Part shown: positions 17,206-25,515 of the stretch, in pieces | Position numbering within the stretch: position 1 is the first letter of the stretch | How the letters are laid out: each line of letters opens with the position of its first letter | Assembly: GCF_049651025.1 (NCBI RefSeq) | Contig: NZ_JBASBH010000061.1 | Coordinates: forward strand, 1 to 64,000 | Direction of reading: 5' to 3' | Source: Parvibaculum sp049651025 | GTDB taxonomy: Bacteria; Pseudomonadota; Alphaproteobacteria; Parvibaculales; Parvibaculaceae | Length of the DNA stretch: 64,000 nucleotides | The notes under the pieces: model-generated | Told to the model about the DNA's origin: nothing | Database searches by the model: none | The model's input: only the letters and a program-made list of their open reading frames with translations | Translations under genes and position numbers: made by a program

Positions 17206-19464
17206 ATGGCCAAAACCATCGCTCCCCCGCCTGAAGCCCCCTCGCCCGACATCAGTCTGCGCGAGGCGCTGGAAGAGCGTTATCTGGCCTATGCGCTTTC
17301 GACCATCATGCATCGCGCGCTGCCGGACGTGCGCGACGGGTTGAAGCCTGTGCATCGGCGTGTGCTTTTTGCGATGCGCCAACTCAAGCTCGATCCCGGT
17401 TCGGGCTTCAAGAAGTCCGCACGTGTCGTCGGCGACGTCATCGGTAAATACCACCCGCATGGCGACCAGTCCGTCTATGACGCGCTGGTGCGCCTCGCGC
17501 AGGATTTCGCCGTTCGTTATCCGATGATCGACGGCCAGGGCAATTTCGGCAATGTCGACGGCGATAATGCGGCCGCCATGCGTTACACCGAAGCGCGGCT
17601 GACCGATGTGGCTGCCTTGCTGCTCGACGGGCTCGACGAGGACACGGTCGATTTCCGCGAGACCTATGACGGCAGCGAAGAAGAGCCGATGGTTCTGCCC
17701 GGCGCTTTCCCGAACCTGCTGGCAAACGGTTCGGCGGGCATCGCGGTCGGCATGGCGACCAGCATTCCGCCGCACAATGCGGCAGAGCTTTGCGACGCGG
17801 CATTGCATCTCATCAAGTATCCGAATGCGTCGGCGGCGAAACTCGTTGAACTGGTGCCCGGCCCGGATTTTCCGACCGGCGGCATCATCATCGAGAGCAA
17901 GGAATCGATTGCCGAAGCCTATGCGACGGGGCGCGGCGGTTTCCGCGTGCGCGCGCGCTGGGAGAAGGAAGAACTGCCGCGCGGCCTCTGGCAGATCGTC
18001 GTCACCGAAATTCCATATCAGGTGCAGAAGTCGAAGCTTGTCGAGAAGCTTGCCGAGCTTCTTCAGGCCAAGAAGCTGCCGCTGCTCGACGATGTGCGCG
18101 ACGAGTCCTCGGAAGATATTCGCCTTGTGCTTGTTCCCAAGAGCAAGACGGTCGAGGCCGAGCATCTGATGGAGTCGCTGTTCCGCGCGACGGAGCTTGA
18201 AAGCCGCTTCTCGCTCAATATGAACGTGCTGTCCGCCGGTCAGGTGCCGAGCGTGATGAGCCTGCGCGATGTGTTGCGCGCCTGGCTCGATCATCGCAAG
18301 GACGTTCTCGTTCGCCGTTCGAATTTCCGGCTCGACAAGATTGCGAAGCGCCTCGAGGTGCTTGAAGGCTATCTCATCGCCTATCTCAATCTCGATGAGG
18401 TGATCCGCATCATCCGCGAGGAGGACGAGCCGAAGCAGGAGCTTATTCGCACCTTCAAGCTCACCGACAATCAGGCGGAAGCCATTCTCAACATGCGCCT
18501 GCGCAGCTTGCGCAAGCTTGAAGAGATGGTCATTCGCGGCGAGCACAAGGATCTGACCGCCGAGCAAAAGGTGCTGAACACGCTTGTGAAGTCTGAAGAC
18601 GCGCAATGGGCGCGCGTGTCGGACGAGATCAAGGATGTGAGGACGAAGTTCGGAAAGACGACGCCACTTGGAAAGCGTCGCTCGACATTTTCCGGTGCGC
18701 CTTCCATCGAGTTTGTGCCGATCGAGGCGATGATCGAACGCGAGCCGATCACCATCGTCTATTCGACCAAGGGCTGGATCCGTTCGATGAAGGGTCATCT
18801 CGGCCCGGATGCCGACATCAAATACAAGGAAGGCGACGCGGAGCGTTTCATTCTACATGCGGAGACGACGGACAAGCTCGTTCTCTTTGCAACCGATGGG
18901 CGCTTCTACACGCTTTCCTGCGACAAGCTTCCGGGCGGGCGCGGTCATGGCGAGCCGGTGCGACTTCTGATCGACATGGAAGAAGGGCGCGAGGTCATCC
19001 AGATTTTCGTGCATCAGCCGGAGCGCAAGCTCCTCGTCGCCTCGCTTGAAGGTTACGGCTTTGTCGTGCCCGAAGACGATGTCATTGCAATGCGTCGTGC
19101 GGGCAAGCAGGTGCTGAATGTTTCAGGCACAGACGAGGCGATTGCCTGCACCGTGGTGCAGGGCGATCACGTTGCGGTTATGGGTGAGAACCGCAAGCTG
19201 CTTGTCTTCCCGCTTGCCGAGGTGAACGAGATGAGCCGCGGCAAAGGCGTGCGGCTTCAGAACTATAAGGATGGCGGTCTGGCCGACGTGAAAACCTTCA
19301 ATCTGAAAGAGGGATTGATCGTTTACGACCGGTCGAATCGCGCACGCACTTTCAGCGCAAGCGATCTGAAAGACTGGCGTGGCGCGCGCGCGCAGGCAGG
19401 CCGCTTGCCGCCAAAGGGCTATCCTTCTGGGCATAAATTTGGCGGTGCCTTCGGAGCGCCATAA
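17206..19464 (+). CDS. parC: DNA topoisomerase IV subunit A
   Basis: DNA-cleaving subunit that decatenates daughter chromosomes with ParE. The winged-helix/tower region holds PDVRDGLKPVHRRVLFAM, KYHPHGDQSVYDALV and the catalytic Tyr127 in AAMRYTEARL. A C-terminal beta-pinwheel follows from about residue 500. The 752-residue length and absence of a GyrA-box separate it from GyrA, and its place after recO is the usual one for alphaproteobacterial parC. The residue after HPHGD is Gln rather than the Ser found in E. coli ParC. parE is not in the window. Confidence 0.93.
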   Translation: MAKTIAPPPEAPSPDISLREALEERYLAYALSTIMHRALPDVRDGLKPVHRRVLFAMRQLKLDPGSGFKKSARVVGDVIGKYHPHGDQSVYDALVRLAQDFAVRYPMIDGQGNFGNVDGDNAAAMRYTEARLTDVAALLLDGLDEDTVDFRETYDGSEEEPMVLPGAFPNLLANGSAGIAVGMATSIPPHNAAELCDAALHLIKYPNASAAKLVELVPGPDFPTGGIIIESKESIAEAYATGRGGFRVRARWEKEELPRGLWQIVVTEIPYQVQKSKLVEKLAELLQAKKLPLLDDVRDESSEDIRLVLVPKSKTVEAEHLMESLFRATELESRFSLNMNVLSAGQVPSVMSLRDVLRAWLDHRKDVLVRRSNFRLDKIAKRLEVLEGYLIAYLNLDEVIRIIREEDEPKQELIRTFKLTDNQAEAILNMRLRSLRKLEEMVIRGEHKDLTAEQKVLNTLVKSEDAQWARVSDEIKDVRTKFGKTTPLGKRRSTFSGAPSIEFVPIEAMIEREPITIVYSTKGWIRSMKGHLGPDADIKYKEGDAERFILHAETTDKLVLFATDGRFYTLSCDKLPGGRGHGEPVRLLIDMEEGREVIQIFVHQPERKLLVASLEGYGFVVPEDDVIAMRRAGKQVLNVSGTDEAIACTVVQGDHVAVMGENRKLLVFPLAEVNEMSRGKGVRLQNYKDGGLADVKTFNLKEGLIVYDRSNRARTFSASDLKDWRGARAQAGRLPPKGYPSGHKFGGAFGAP

Positions 19465-19618
19465 TTTTGCGGCGTTGAAGCAACACTTGATTTCATTACA
19501 CCGTCTCGTGTGAGCGGGCATCAGCGCAACATGCGCAGCAGTGTTGCTGCGCATGACGACGTGTGGTGACTTCGCGTTAACGGGACAGGGGCACTACGAA
19601 AAGTAACTAGGTGCAAAA

Positions 19619-20281
19619 ATGAAAAATCTGTTCTTGGCGGCTGCAACCGTCGCTCTCGCAGCGCTCGCCTCGCCCGCAATGGCCGCGAATGGCGATGGCT
19701 CGAATGACGGTCCGTTCTCGACGTACAACTGGGGCGGCTTCTATGCGGGTGTGAACGGCGGCTACGGCTGGAACGATCGTTCTGTCGGCACGCCCTTCAA
19801 CGGATCGCACAAGGCGGACGGCGCGCTTGCGGGCGGCACGTTCGGCTTCAACATCGATAGCGGCGACTGGATCTTCGGCGTTGAAGGCGACTATGCATGG
19901 AGCGACATGCGCGGCTCGGGCGCTTGCGCGCCGGGCGTTCCTTGCGGCAGCGAACTCAACAGCTTCGGCAGTGTTCGTGGTCGCGTCGGTTATGACCTTG
20001 CGACGCAGCTCGGCACCAATCCGCTGCTCGTCTATGCGACAGCCGGTCTCGGTTTCGGCAACAGCACCTTCTCGGTCAACGGCGCATCGGACAAGCAGAA
20101 CGTGATGGGCGGCGTCTATGGCGCAGGTGTTGAATATATGGTCGTCGATAACTGGTCGGTGAAGGGCGAATATCTTCGCGCTGAATTCGGCAACGACAAC
20201 TACAACATCGGCGGCGTGAACACGTCCGGCCATATCGGCGCCATCGACATTGCGCGCGTGGGTATCAACTACAAGTTCTAG
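19619..20281 (+). CDS. outer-membrane beta-barrel protein (Omp25/31-like porin family)
   Basis: A 220-residue protein with a clear signal peptide (MKNLFLAAATVALAALASPAMA) and a mature part of alternating beta strands: YNWGGFYAGVNGGYGW at the start, repeated FGFNIDSGDWIFGVEGDYAW, SFGSVRGRVGYDL, LLVYATAGLGFG, WSVKGEYLRAEFG and a final IDIARVGINYKF ending in Phe, the outer-membrane assembly signal. This is the eight-stranded family typical of Rhizobiales. Structural or permeability roles are likely, but the specific job is unknown. It is monocistronic, with a strong terminator. Confidence 0.9.
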   Translation: MKNLFLAAATVALAALASPAMAANGDGSNDGPFSTYNWGGFYAGVNGGYGWNDRSVGTPFNGSHKADGALAGGTFGFNIDSGDWIFGVEGDYAWSDMRGSGACAPGVPCGSELNSFGSVRGRVGYDLATQLGTNPLLVYATAGLGFGNSTFSVNGASDKQNVMGGVYGAGVEYMVVDNWSVKGEYLRAEFGNDNYNIGGVNTSGHIGAIDIARVGINYKF

Positions 20282-20301
20282 GCTTGTGGAATGAAATGCA
20301 G

Positions 20302-20337
20302 ACAGCCCCGGTGTAAACACCGGGGCTGTTTTGTTTT
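20302..20337 (+). terminator. rho-independent terminator after the barrel protein gene
   Basis: A 12-base perfect stem, ACAGCCCCGGTG (20302-20313) with CACCGGGGCTGT (20318-20329), a TAAA loop and a T-rich tail (TTTGTTTTATTT). The tail overlaps the stop of the convergent gene. Confidence 0.92.
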
Positions 20338-20818
20338 ATTTGATCGTCACCGGCATCGTGGCCTCCTGGCCCCAATAGCGGATGAAGAGAAGATAGTCGC
20401 CGGGCTTCACGCGCCTCGGATCGAGGTCGAGTACGAAGTTTTCTTTCATCGTGTGTTTCGTTTCCAGCCAGGTCGAAACCGTTTCCTTCGGACAAACGGG
20501 GTCGTCCTTTTGCGACTGAACGAATTCGCGATCCTTGCCCGTCAGAAACCAGTTGAACACTTCGCATTGTGTTTTCACGGTGAGGGCCATGCCCTCCTTG
20601 GAATTGTTGGCGAGCCTCAGCGCGACGTCGAGTTTGATCGGCTGGCCCGGTGCATTGCCGTCGATCTGTGTGGTGACGACGTCCAGCGTGATGGGCTCGT
20701 CGACTTCAACATTGCCCGAATAGATGAAGTAGGCGATGACGCCGACCATGACGAGAACCGCGAGGGCCTGGTTCATCATGCGCTTGCCGAGGTCTTGCTG
20801 TGGCGGGCGAGCCATCAA
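20336..20818 (-). CDS. membrane-anchored protein of unknown function
   Basis: A 160-residue protein I do not recognise. A short basic N-terminus is followed by one membrane helix (about residues 15-34, MNQALAVLVMVGVIAYFIYS). The rest appears periplasmic with a beta-rich look, including PIKLDVALRLANNSKEGMALTV, a Cys-containing pair (TQCEVFNWF and DDPVCPKE), and RRVKPGDYLLFIRYWGQE near the end. The two cysteines could form a disulfide. The start may be the ATG at 20818 or the next at 20815. Its stop lies in the T-tail of the opposing terminator. It is downstream of bpt on the same strand. Confidence 0.7.
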   Translation of the reverse strand: MMARPPQQDLGKRMMNQALAVLVMVGVIAYFIYSGNVEVDEPITLDVVTTQIDGNAPGQPIKLDVALRLANNSKEGMALTVKTQCEVFNWFLTGKDREFVQSQKDDPVCPKETVSTWLETKHTMKENFVLDLDPRRVKPGDYLLFIRYWGQEATMPVTIK

Positions 20819-20845
20819 TATCTCCGTGTAAGGAATTTTTGGTGG

Positions 20846-21583
20846 TCAGGCGGGCATGGGACGCCAGCCGTCCATGCCAAGGGCCTCAATCGGGCGGAAG
20901 CGCATCTTGTAAGCCATTTTGCGGCAATCCGCGACCCAATAGCCAAGATACACGTAAGGAAGGCCCATCGCTCTGGCGCGCGCTATGTGCTCGAGGACCA
21001 TGAAGCTGCCGAGGCTGCGATCATGCGCGAGGGGATCGAAAAAGCTGTAGACCATCGACAGGCCGTCTTCGAGCGTATCGGTCAGGGAGGTTGCGCGCAG
21101 GGTGCCTGGCAGGTCTCCTTCGCCAGCCATGCGATATTCGATCAGCGAGGTGCGTACCGTCGTGTCCTCGATCATCGAGACGTAATCAAGCGGCGTCATG
21201 TCGGCCATGCCGCCTTCGGCGTGGCGGGCATCCAGATAGGAGCGCAAGAGCGAGAACTGTTCCTGTGTCGCGCGGGCGGGCATCGCCTCGCCGGTGAGGT
21301 CGGCGTTGCGCGCGAGGATGCGGCGGAAGCTGCGATTGGGTTCGAACTGGTCGACGAGGACGCGCACCGAGATGCAAGCCGAGCAGCCGTCACAGGCTGG
21401 CCGATAGGCGATGTTCTGGCTGCGGCGGAAGCCTGCCTGGGTCAGCGTATCGTTAAGGGCAATGGCGTTCTCCGTCAGAAGGTGGGTGAACACCTTCTTC
21501 TCATAACGACCCGGCAGATAAGGGCAGGGCTGCGGCGTCGTTATGTAGAACTGCGGAAAACGGTTGCCGAAATGCTCAGTCAC
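20846..21583 (-). CDS. bpt: aspartate/glutamate leucyltransferase (Bpt)
   Basis: Transfers leucine from Leu-tRNA to N-terminal Asp or Glu of proteins, marking them for ClpAP degradation through the N-end rule. The 245-residue protein has the ATE-like layout: an early Cys (PQPCPYLPGR), the CDGCSAC cluster, the SFRRILARN segment, and the GNAT-like C-terminal part with YVYLGYWVADCRKMAYKMRFRP. It begins with GTG. Length and motifs match bacterial Bpt rather than eukaryotic arginyltransferase. A hairpin lies just upstream. Confidence 0.92.
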   Translation of the reverse strand: MTEHFGNRFPQFYITTPQPCPYLPGRYEKKVFTHLLTENAIALNDTLTQAGFRRSQNIAYRPACDGCSACISVRVLVDQFEPNRSFRRILARNADLTGEAMPARATQEQFSLLRSYLDARHAEGGMADMTPLDYVSMIEDTTVRTSLIEYRMAGEGDLPGTLRATSLTDTLEDGLSMVYSFFDPLAHDRSLGSFMVLEHIARARAMGLPYVYLGYWVADCRKMAYKMRFRPIEALGMDGWRPMPA

Positions 21584-21602
21584 AGCGGGATGTCCACACC
21601 TT

Positions 21603-21632
21603 CTGTCGCCGGCGGCTGGCCGGCGCCTACAG
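21603..21632. repeat. GC-rich hairpin upstream of bpt
   Basis: CGCCGGC (21607-21613) pairs with GCCGGCG (21619-21625) around GGCTG, and outer CTGT (21603-21606) pairs with ACAG (21629-21632) with a CCT bulge. It has no T-tract on either strand, so it is more like a REP-type element than a terminator. Confidence 0.35.
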
Positions 21633-21679
21633 GATAGGACGGAAGCGGGCGTGTGACGAGAGTAGTTGTCGCGTTTGGA

Positions 21680-22162
21680 CTAGCCGTGCGCGCGGATAAT
21701 GACCGTGCCGCAGAGGAAATCGTGCAGGCAGCGCCGCCGCGCATTCAGGAACGGGACGATGAGCACGAGAACCGTGCCGACCGTTACGGTGATATAGAAA
21801 AGGATCGTCTGGACTGCGGCCTGGATGTAGCCCGGACGCCGCCCGTCCCAGGTGCGAATTTCGATGTTCTGCCAGCGCATGCCGATCGTCGCCGAATTCG
21901 GGCCGCCAAGGGTCATGGTGAAATAGGCAAGCGCGATGAGCGGGCTCAGCGCCATGCCCGGCCAGAGCAGCCCGAAAGTCAGAATTCCAAGAATGCCGAA
22001 AACGATCGTTGCAGCGAAAACCATCACCGCAACAATGGCGAGATCGACAATGAAGGCGATGGAGCGCGCCCAGATCACGCCCTCAAAAGCGCTGTTCGGC
22101 CACTCATAGGTGACGCCTGACGCTGCCGGGTCGTTGCGGACCAGGCTGTTTTGCTCGCTCAT
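21680..22162 (-). CDS. RDD-family membrane protein
   Basis: A 160-residue inner-membrane protein with the RDD domain: the conserved Arg-Asp pair appears in ARSIAFIVDLAIV of the first helix, followed by three further hydrophobic segments and GPNSATIGMRWQNIEI. Members have been linked to transport or envelope stress in some bacteria, but no general function is established. It lies upstream of bpt on the same strand with a 96-base gap holding a hairpin. Confidence 0.85.
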   Translation of the reverse strand: MSEQNSLVRNDPAASGVTYEWPNSAFEGVIWARSIAFIVDLAIVAVMVFAATIVFGILGILTFGLLWPGMALSPLIALAYFTMTLGGPNSATIGMRWQNIEIRTWDGRRPGYIQAAVQTILFYITVTVGTVLVLIVPFLNARRRCLHDFLCGTVIIRAHG

Positions 22163-22244
22163 TGTGCTTCCCGCTCGCCTCTATGTGCAAACCGATTTCG
22201 TGACATAGGAACGAAATGGGGCTTCCGCAAGGCGGGCTACGCCT

Positions 22245-23186
22245 TTAGGGCGCGAGGCCGGGCGGCGCGGGCGGGGCTTCGCGCAGGAGCACGACAGTGA
22301 GGCGGCGGTTTGCGGCCATGCGCGTGTCTTCGGGAAAGAGCGGCTCGGAATCGGCTTTGCCGACGACCTGGAAAATGCGGTCATTGGGGAGGCCTTGCGA
22401 TTCGAGAATGCGGCGCGCGGCATTTGCGCGGTCAGCCGTCAGTTCCCAGTTCGTATAGCCCGGCGTTCCCTGATAGGGGCTTGAATCCGTATGGCCGGAG
22501 ATGCTGATGCGGTTCGGCAGCTTGAGCAGGATCTTGCCGACCGCCTTGAACAGCATGCGTGTGCGTTCATAGGGCTCGGCATGGCCCGAGGGGAACATCG
22601 AGCGGCCGTCCTGATCGATGATCTGGATGCGCAGGCCTTCCGGCGTTTCATCGATGATGACGTTCTTCGACAGTTCGGCCAGTTCGGGATTGTCCTGCAT
22701 CGCCTGGCGAAGGCTTTCGGCGGCGCTGCGGAAATTCTGTTCCTCGACCGAGTTGCTCTGCACGGGGGACGTGTTGGCACTCGAAATGTCGTTTGCGGCT
22801 TGCGCGGCGTTGGTCGAATCTTTCGAACCGTTGGAGCTGCTTGCGGTGCGTTGATTGTTGGTTTCCGGGCTCTTCGGTGCAGCGGGCGTCGAGATCGTCA
22901 TCACGACACGCGGCGCTGAGCCGGGCATGCGCGAACCTTCGGCATCGAATGCCGTGCCGCCCATGATGCCGCCTGAGCCGCTGGTGGAACGGCTGACGCT
23001 GGCGGGGGCGAAATAGTCGGCGAGGCCCTGTTTCTGCTCCGGCGTCGTCATGCTGATGAGCCACATCAACAGGAAAAACGCCATCATTGCCGTCACGAAG
23101 TCGGCATAAGCGATCTTCCATGCGCCGCCGTGATGAGCATGCGCCGCTTTTTTGATTTTCTTGTAGATGATCGGTGTGTCGGCCAT
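22245..23186 (-). CDS. motB: flagellar motor stator protein MotB
   Basis: Anchors the stator to peptidoglycan and carries the proton-binding Asp. The N-terminal helix reads WKIAYADFVTAMMAFFLLMW with the conserved Asp in YADF. A long Ser/Thr/Asn-rich linker (about 90-160) is followed by an OmpA-like peptidoglycan-binding domain (about 195-305) with ISISGHTDSSPY and LTADRANAARRIL. The 313-residue length is typical. It follows motA on the same strand with a 21-base gap. No other flagellar gene is in the window. Confidence 0.95.
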   Translation of the reverse strand: MADTPIIYKKIKKAAHAHHGGAWKIAYADFVTAMMAFFLLMWLISMTTPEQKQGLADYFAPASVSRSTSGSGGIMGGTAFDAEGSRMPGSAPRVVMTISTPAAPKSPETNNQRTASSSNGSKDSTNAAQAANDISSANTSPVQSNSVEEQNFRSAAESLRQAMQDNPELAELSKNVIIDETPEGLRIQIIDQDGRSMFPSGHAEPYERTRMLFKAVGKILLKLPNRISISGHTDSSPYQGTPGYTNWELTADRANAARRILESQGLPNDRIFQVVGKADSEPLFPEDTRMAANRRLTVVLLREAPPAPPGLAP

Positions 23187-23207
23187 GACCCTGTTCCCGT
23201 TATGCCA

Positions 23208-24074
23208 TTAACTCGCGGCGGGTTGCAGGTTGGCTGTGGACTGCTCGACTTCGATGAAGGTCGGCCGCACGTCTGACATCAGCGCCTTGCGTGCGAATTC
23301 GATTGAAACGGCAGGAGCGTAGCCCGCCATATGCGCGAGCAAGCCCGCTTTCATAGAGAGATAATATTTCGATTCCGCTTCGAAGATATTGCGAAGCGAT
23401 TGGGCCATCGGGCCGAAAAGGCCGTAGGCGCAAAGCACGCCGAGAAAGGTGCCGACAAGCGCGCCGCCGATGAGGTGGCCGAGAACTTCCGGGGGCTGAT
23501 TGATCGAGCCCATTGTATGGATAACGCCGAGCACGGCGGCGACGATGCCAAGCGCAGGCGTACCGTCGGCAAGCGCCTGAATACCCGAAACCATTTGCTC
23601 GCGTTCCTGATGATGGGTTTCAAGCTCCTCATCCATCAGGGTCTCAAGCTCATGCGCGTTTTCCGTGCCGAGCGTGATCATGCGCAGGTAGTCGCACATG
23701 AATTCGACCGCGTGGTGGTCGGCGGCAAAGATCGGGAATGCGGCAAAGATCGAAGATTCGCTCGGGTTCTCGACATGAACCTCGAGGGCGAGGTTGCCTT
23801 TGCTCTTGGCGAGTTTGAAGAGCGTGAACTGGAGGCCGAGAAGTTCAAGATAGGCGGCTTTATTGTAGCGAGGCCCACGAAGGAGTGTGGCGAACATGCC
23901 GCCGATGCCCTTCAGCACTTTCGGAGGGTTTCCGATGACGAAAGCGCCAGCCGCCGCACCGAGAATAATGATGAATTCAAAGGGCTGAAACAGAACGGCC
24001 ATGTGTGCGCCGGAGGCAGCATAGCCCCCAAAAACGCTCACAAGCACAACGAGAATGCCCACGATCAGCCGCAT
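23208..24074 (-). CDS. motA: flagellar motor stator protein MotA
   Basis: Proton-channel subunit of the flagellar stator. The protein has four membrane helices: two near the N-terminus (LIVGILVVLVSVFGGYAA, FIIILGAAAGAFVIG) and two late (ALGIVAAVLGVIHTMG, LIGGALVGTFLGVLCAYGLFGPMA), with the cytoplasmic part between them holding the charged residues that meet FliG. I chose ATG at 24074 (288 residues, preceded by GGCGGA); GTG at 24086 would add four residues. motB follows. Confidence 0.94.
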   Translation of the reverse strand: MRLIVGILVVLVSVFGGYAASGAHMAVLFQPFEFIIILGAAAGAFVIGNPPKVLKGIGGMFATLLRGPRYNKAAYLELLGLQFTLFKLAKSKGNLALEVHVENPSESSIFAAFPIFAADHHAVEFMCDYLRMITLGTENAHELETLMDEELETHHQEREQMVSGIQALADGTPALGIVAAVLGVIHTMGSINQPPEVLGHLIGGALVGTFLGVLCAYGLFGPMAQSLRNIFEAESKYYLSMKAGLLAHMAGYAPAVSIEFARKALMSDVRPTFIEVEQSTANLQPAAS

Positions 24075-24168
24075 CGCGTCCGCCACTTTCTTCTAGTGAG
24101 TCCCACCAATTACGGGAGCGAGCCATTCCCGCAGACTTCCTGTCTGTCTGCATTGTGCGCGGTGGCTG

Positions 24169-24185
24169 TTAACAGCAGGTTTAAC
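24169..24185 (-). promoter_or_regulatory. possible CtrA-like site upstream of motA
   Basis: Two TTAAC half-sites (24169-24173 and 24181-24185) lie about 95-110 bases upstream of motA. The consensus for CtrA is TTAA-N7-TTAA; here the spacing is N8, so this is only suggestive. Confidence 0.2.
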
Positions 24186-24335
24186 CAAACCGGTTTGCGT
24201 GAAAATCTGTGGCTTTGCGCCCTATTCGGGTTGCGCGGGAGCGTTTCCATGCCCTAAATCGGCCATGAACCGGAGCGCGGGCATAAATCGTCCCCGATCC
24301 GGTATTTTTGACGGATTAGACAGGGTCGCCCCAAG

Positions 24336-24824
24336 ATGGCCGAAGACACACGAAAATTCCGTAATGCGCTCGGCTGTTTTGCCACCGGCGTCGCCGTCAT
24401 CACGACGCAGGCCGAGGGGCGTGCGCCTATCGGTATAACGGTTAATTCCTTCTCGTCGGTTTCGCTCGATCCGCCGCTCGTGCTTTGGAGCCTCGACAAG
24501 AAGTCCGACACGATGCCGATCTTCAGCAAGGTCGAGGCATTCACGGTCAACATACTGCGCGAAGATCATCGCGAGATTTCCTCGCGGCTTTCCAAGCAGG
24601 GCGATCACAGTCTTGAAGGGCTGGCGACGCGAACCGGGGCGAATGGCTGCCCGGCACTCGAAGACGCTCTGGCGCATTTTGAATGCGATGTATATGCGCG
24701 TCACGATGCGGGCGATCACATCATTCTGCTCGGCCGGGTGACGCATTACGAATATAGCGAAGACGGGCGTCCGCTTCTTTATCATCGCGGCGGCTATCAG
24801 GGCCTCGCGGCGGGGAACTTCTAA
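24336..24824 (+). CDS. flavin reductase family protein
   Basis: A 162-residue FMN-binding split-barrel protein of the flavin reductase group, which supply reduced flavin to partner monooxygenases or act on their own. Typical segments are ALGCFATGVAVITTQ, GITVNSFSSVSLDPPLVLWSLDKKS, VNILREDH, and GDHIILLGRVTHYEY with a C-terminal YHRGGYQ. No partner oxygenase is adjacent. Its stop overlaps that of the convergent MarR gene by three bases (CTAA at 24821-24824). Confidence 0.88.
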   Translation: MAEDTRKFRNALGCFATGVAVITTQAEGRAPIGITVNSFSSVSLDPPLVLWSLDKKSDTMPIFSKVEAFTVNILREDHREISSRLSKQGDHSLEGLATRTGANGCPALEDALAHFECDVYARHDAGDHIILLGRVTHYEYSEDGRPLLYHRGGYQGLAAGNF

Positions 24825-25357
24825 GCTTCTTTCTGGGCCGTCTCGCGTTCGCGATCCTGCTTGTCGAGGGTTGCGAGATTGGCGCGCATCAAGGCGATGC
24901 AATCGAGCATCGTCAGATATTCGTCATGCGCTACGCCTTGCGTGGCGACATGGTGGATCGTCTCGTAAAACCCAATGCCTATGTGCTTTGTGGCGTGCAG
25001 GAGCGGCGTCAGGAAGATGCATTTCGCGCGGCGATCGGTGGGGTGCAGGCGGCGTTCCACCAGTCCGAGCTTCTCAAGCTCGTTGACGTAAATGCCGACC
25101 GATACCTTGTGAATCTCCAGCTCGTGAGCGAGTTCCGTCTGCGTTTGGCCGTCGCGCCTCATGAGCGAACCGATCAGACGGTTCTGGTTGCGTGAGAGCG
25201 TGCTGCGCCGGTCATAGACGGTTGCGAGCAGGGTGCCGACTTCCGTGAGGAGGTTCAGGAAATATTGCGGAGAGAAGCGTTCGTCCGCCTGCGGATCAGG
25301 CGCTGCGCTTTTTGCCGGAGTGACGGGCAGCACAGCCGGTCGTTTTGCTATCGCCAT
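24821..25357 (-). CDS. MarR-family transcriptional regulator
   Basis: A 178-residue winged-helix regulator. The start at 25357 is favoured by GGGAGA upstream; a longer in-frame start exists at 25651 but would run into the neighbouring exbB region. The core is LSRNQNRLIGSLMRRDGQTQTELAHELEIHKVSVGIYVNELEKLGLVERRLHPTDRRAK-like, with the recognition helix around HKVSVGIYVNELEKLG and the wing containing DRRAK. It is divergent from the Exb/TonB-like operon with 158 bases between them, so it may control that operon. No ligand is predictable. Confidence 0.85.
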   Translation of the reverse strand: MAIAKRPAVLPVTPAKSAAPDPQADERFSPQYFLNLLTEVGTLLATVYDRRSTLSRNQNRLIGSLMRRDGQTQTELAHELEIHKVSVGIYVNELEKLGLVERRLHPTDRRAKCIFLTPLLHATKHIGIGFYETIHHVATQGVAHDEYLTMLDCIALMRANLATLDKQDRERETAQKEA

Positions 25358-25515
25358 CGAATTTTCTCCCGACGGAGGCTGGTTCACACGCAACCGACCA
25401 AATGCGGGAGTTCGACTTGACGCCCGCCGTTCCCAGTGGTTTCGTAACGGTAATTTACTAAAAAAGCTCCCCGCGGTCATGGACTTTCCGCAGAGGTGAG
25501 TAGTCAGTATCGACC

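Noticed and set aside
16795..18798. A 667-codon open frame on the minus strand across recO and parC
   Set aside because: It is antisense to two well-supported genes, is rich in Arg/His/Leu with no motif, and arises from high-GC codon bias.
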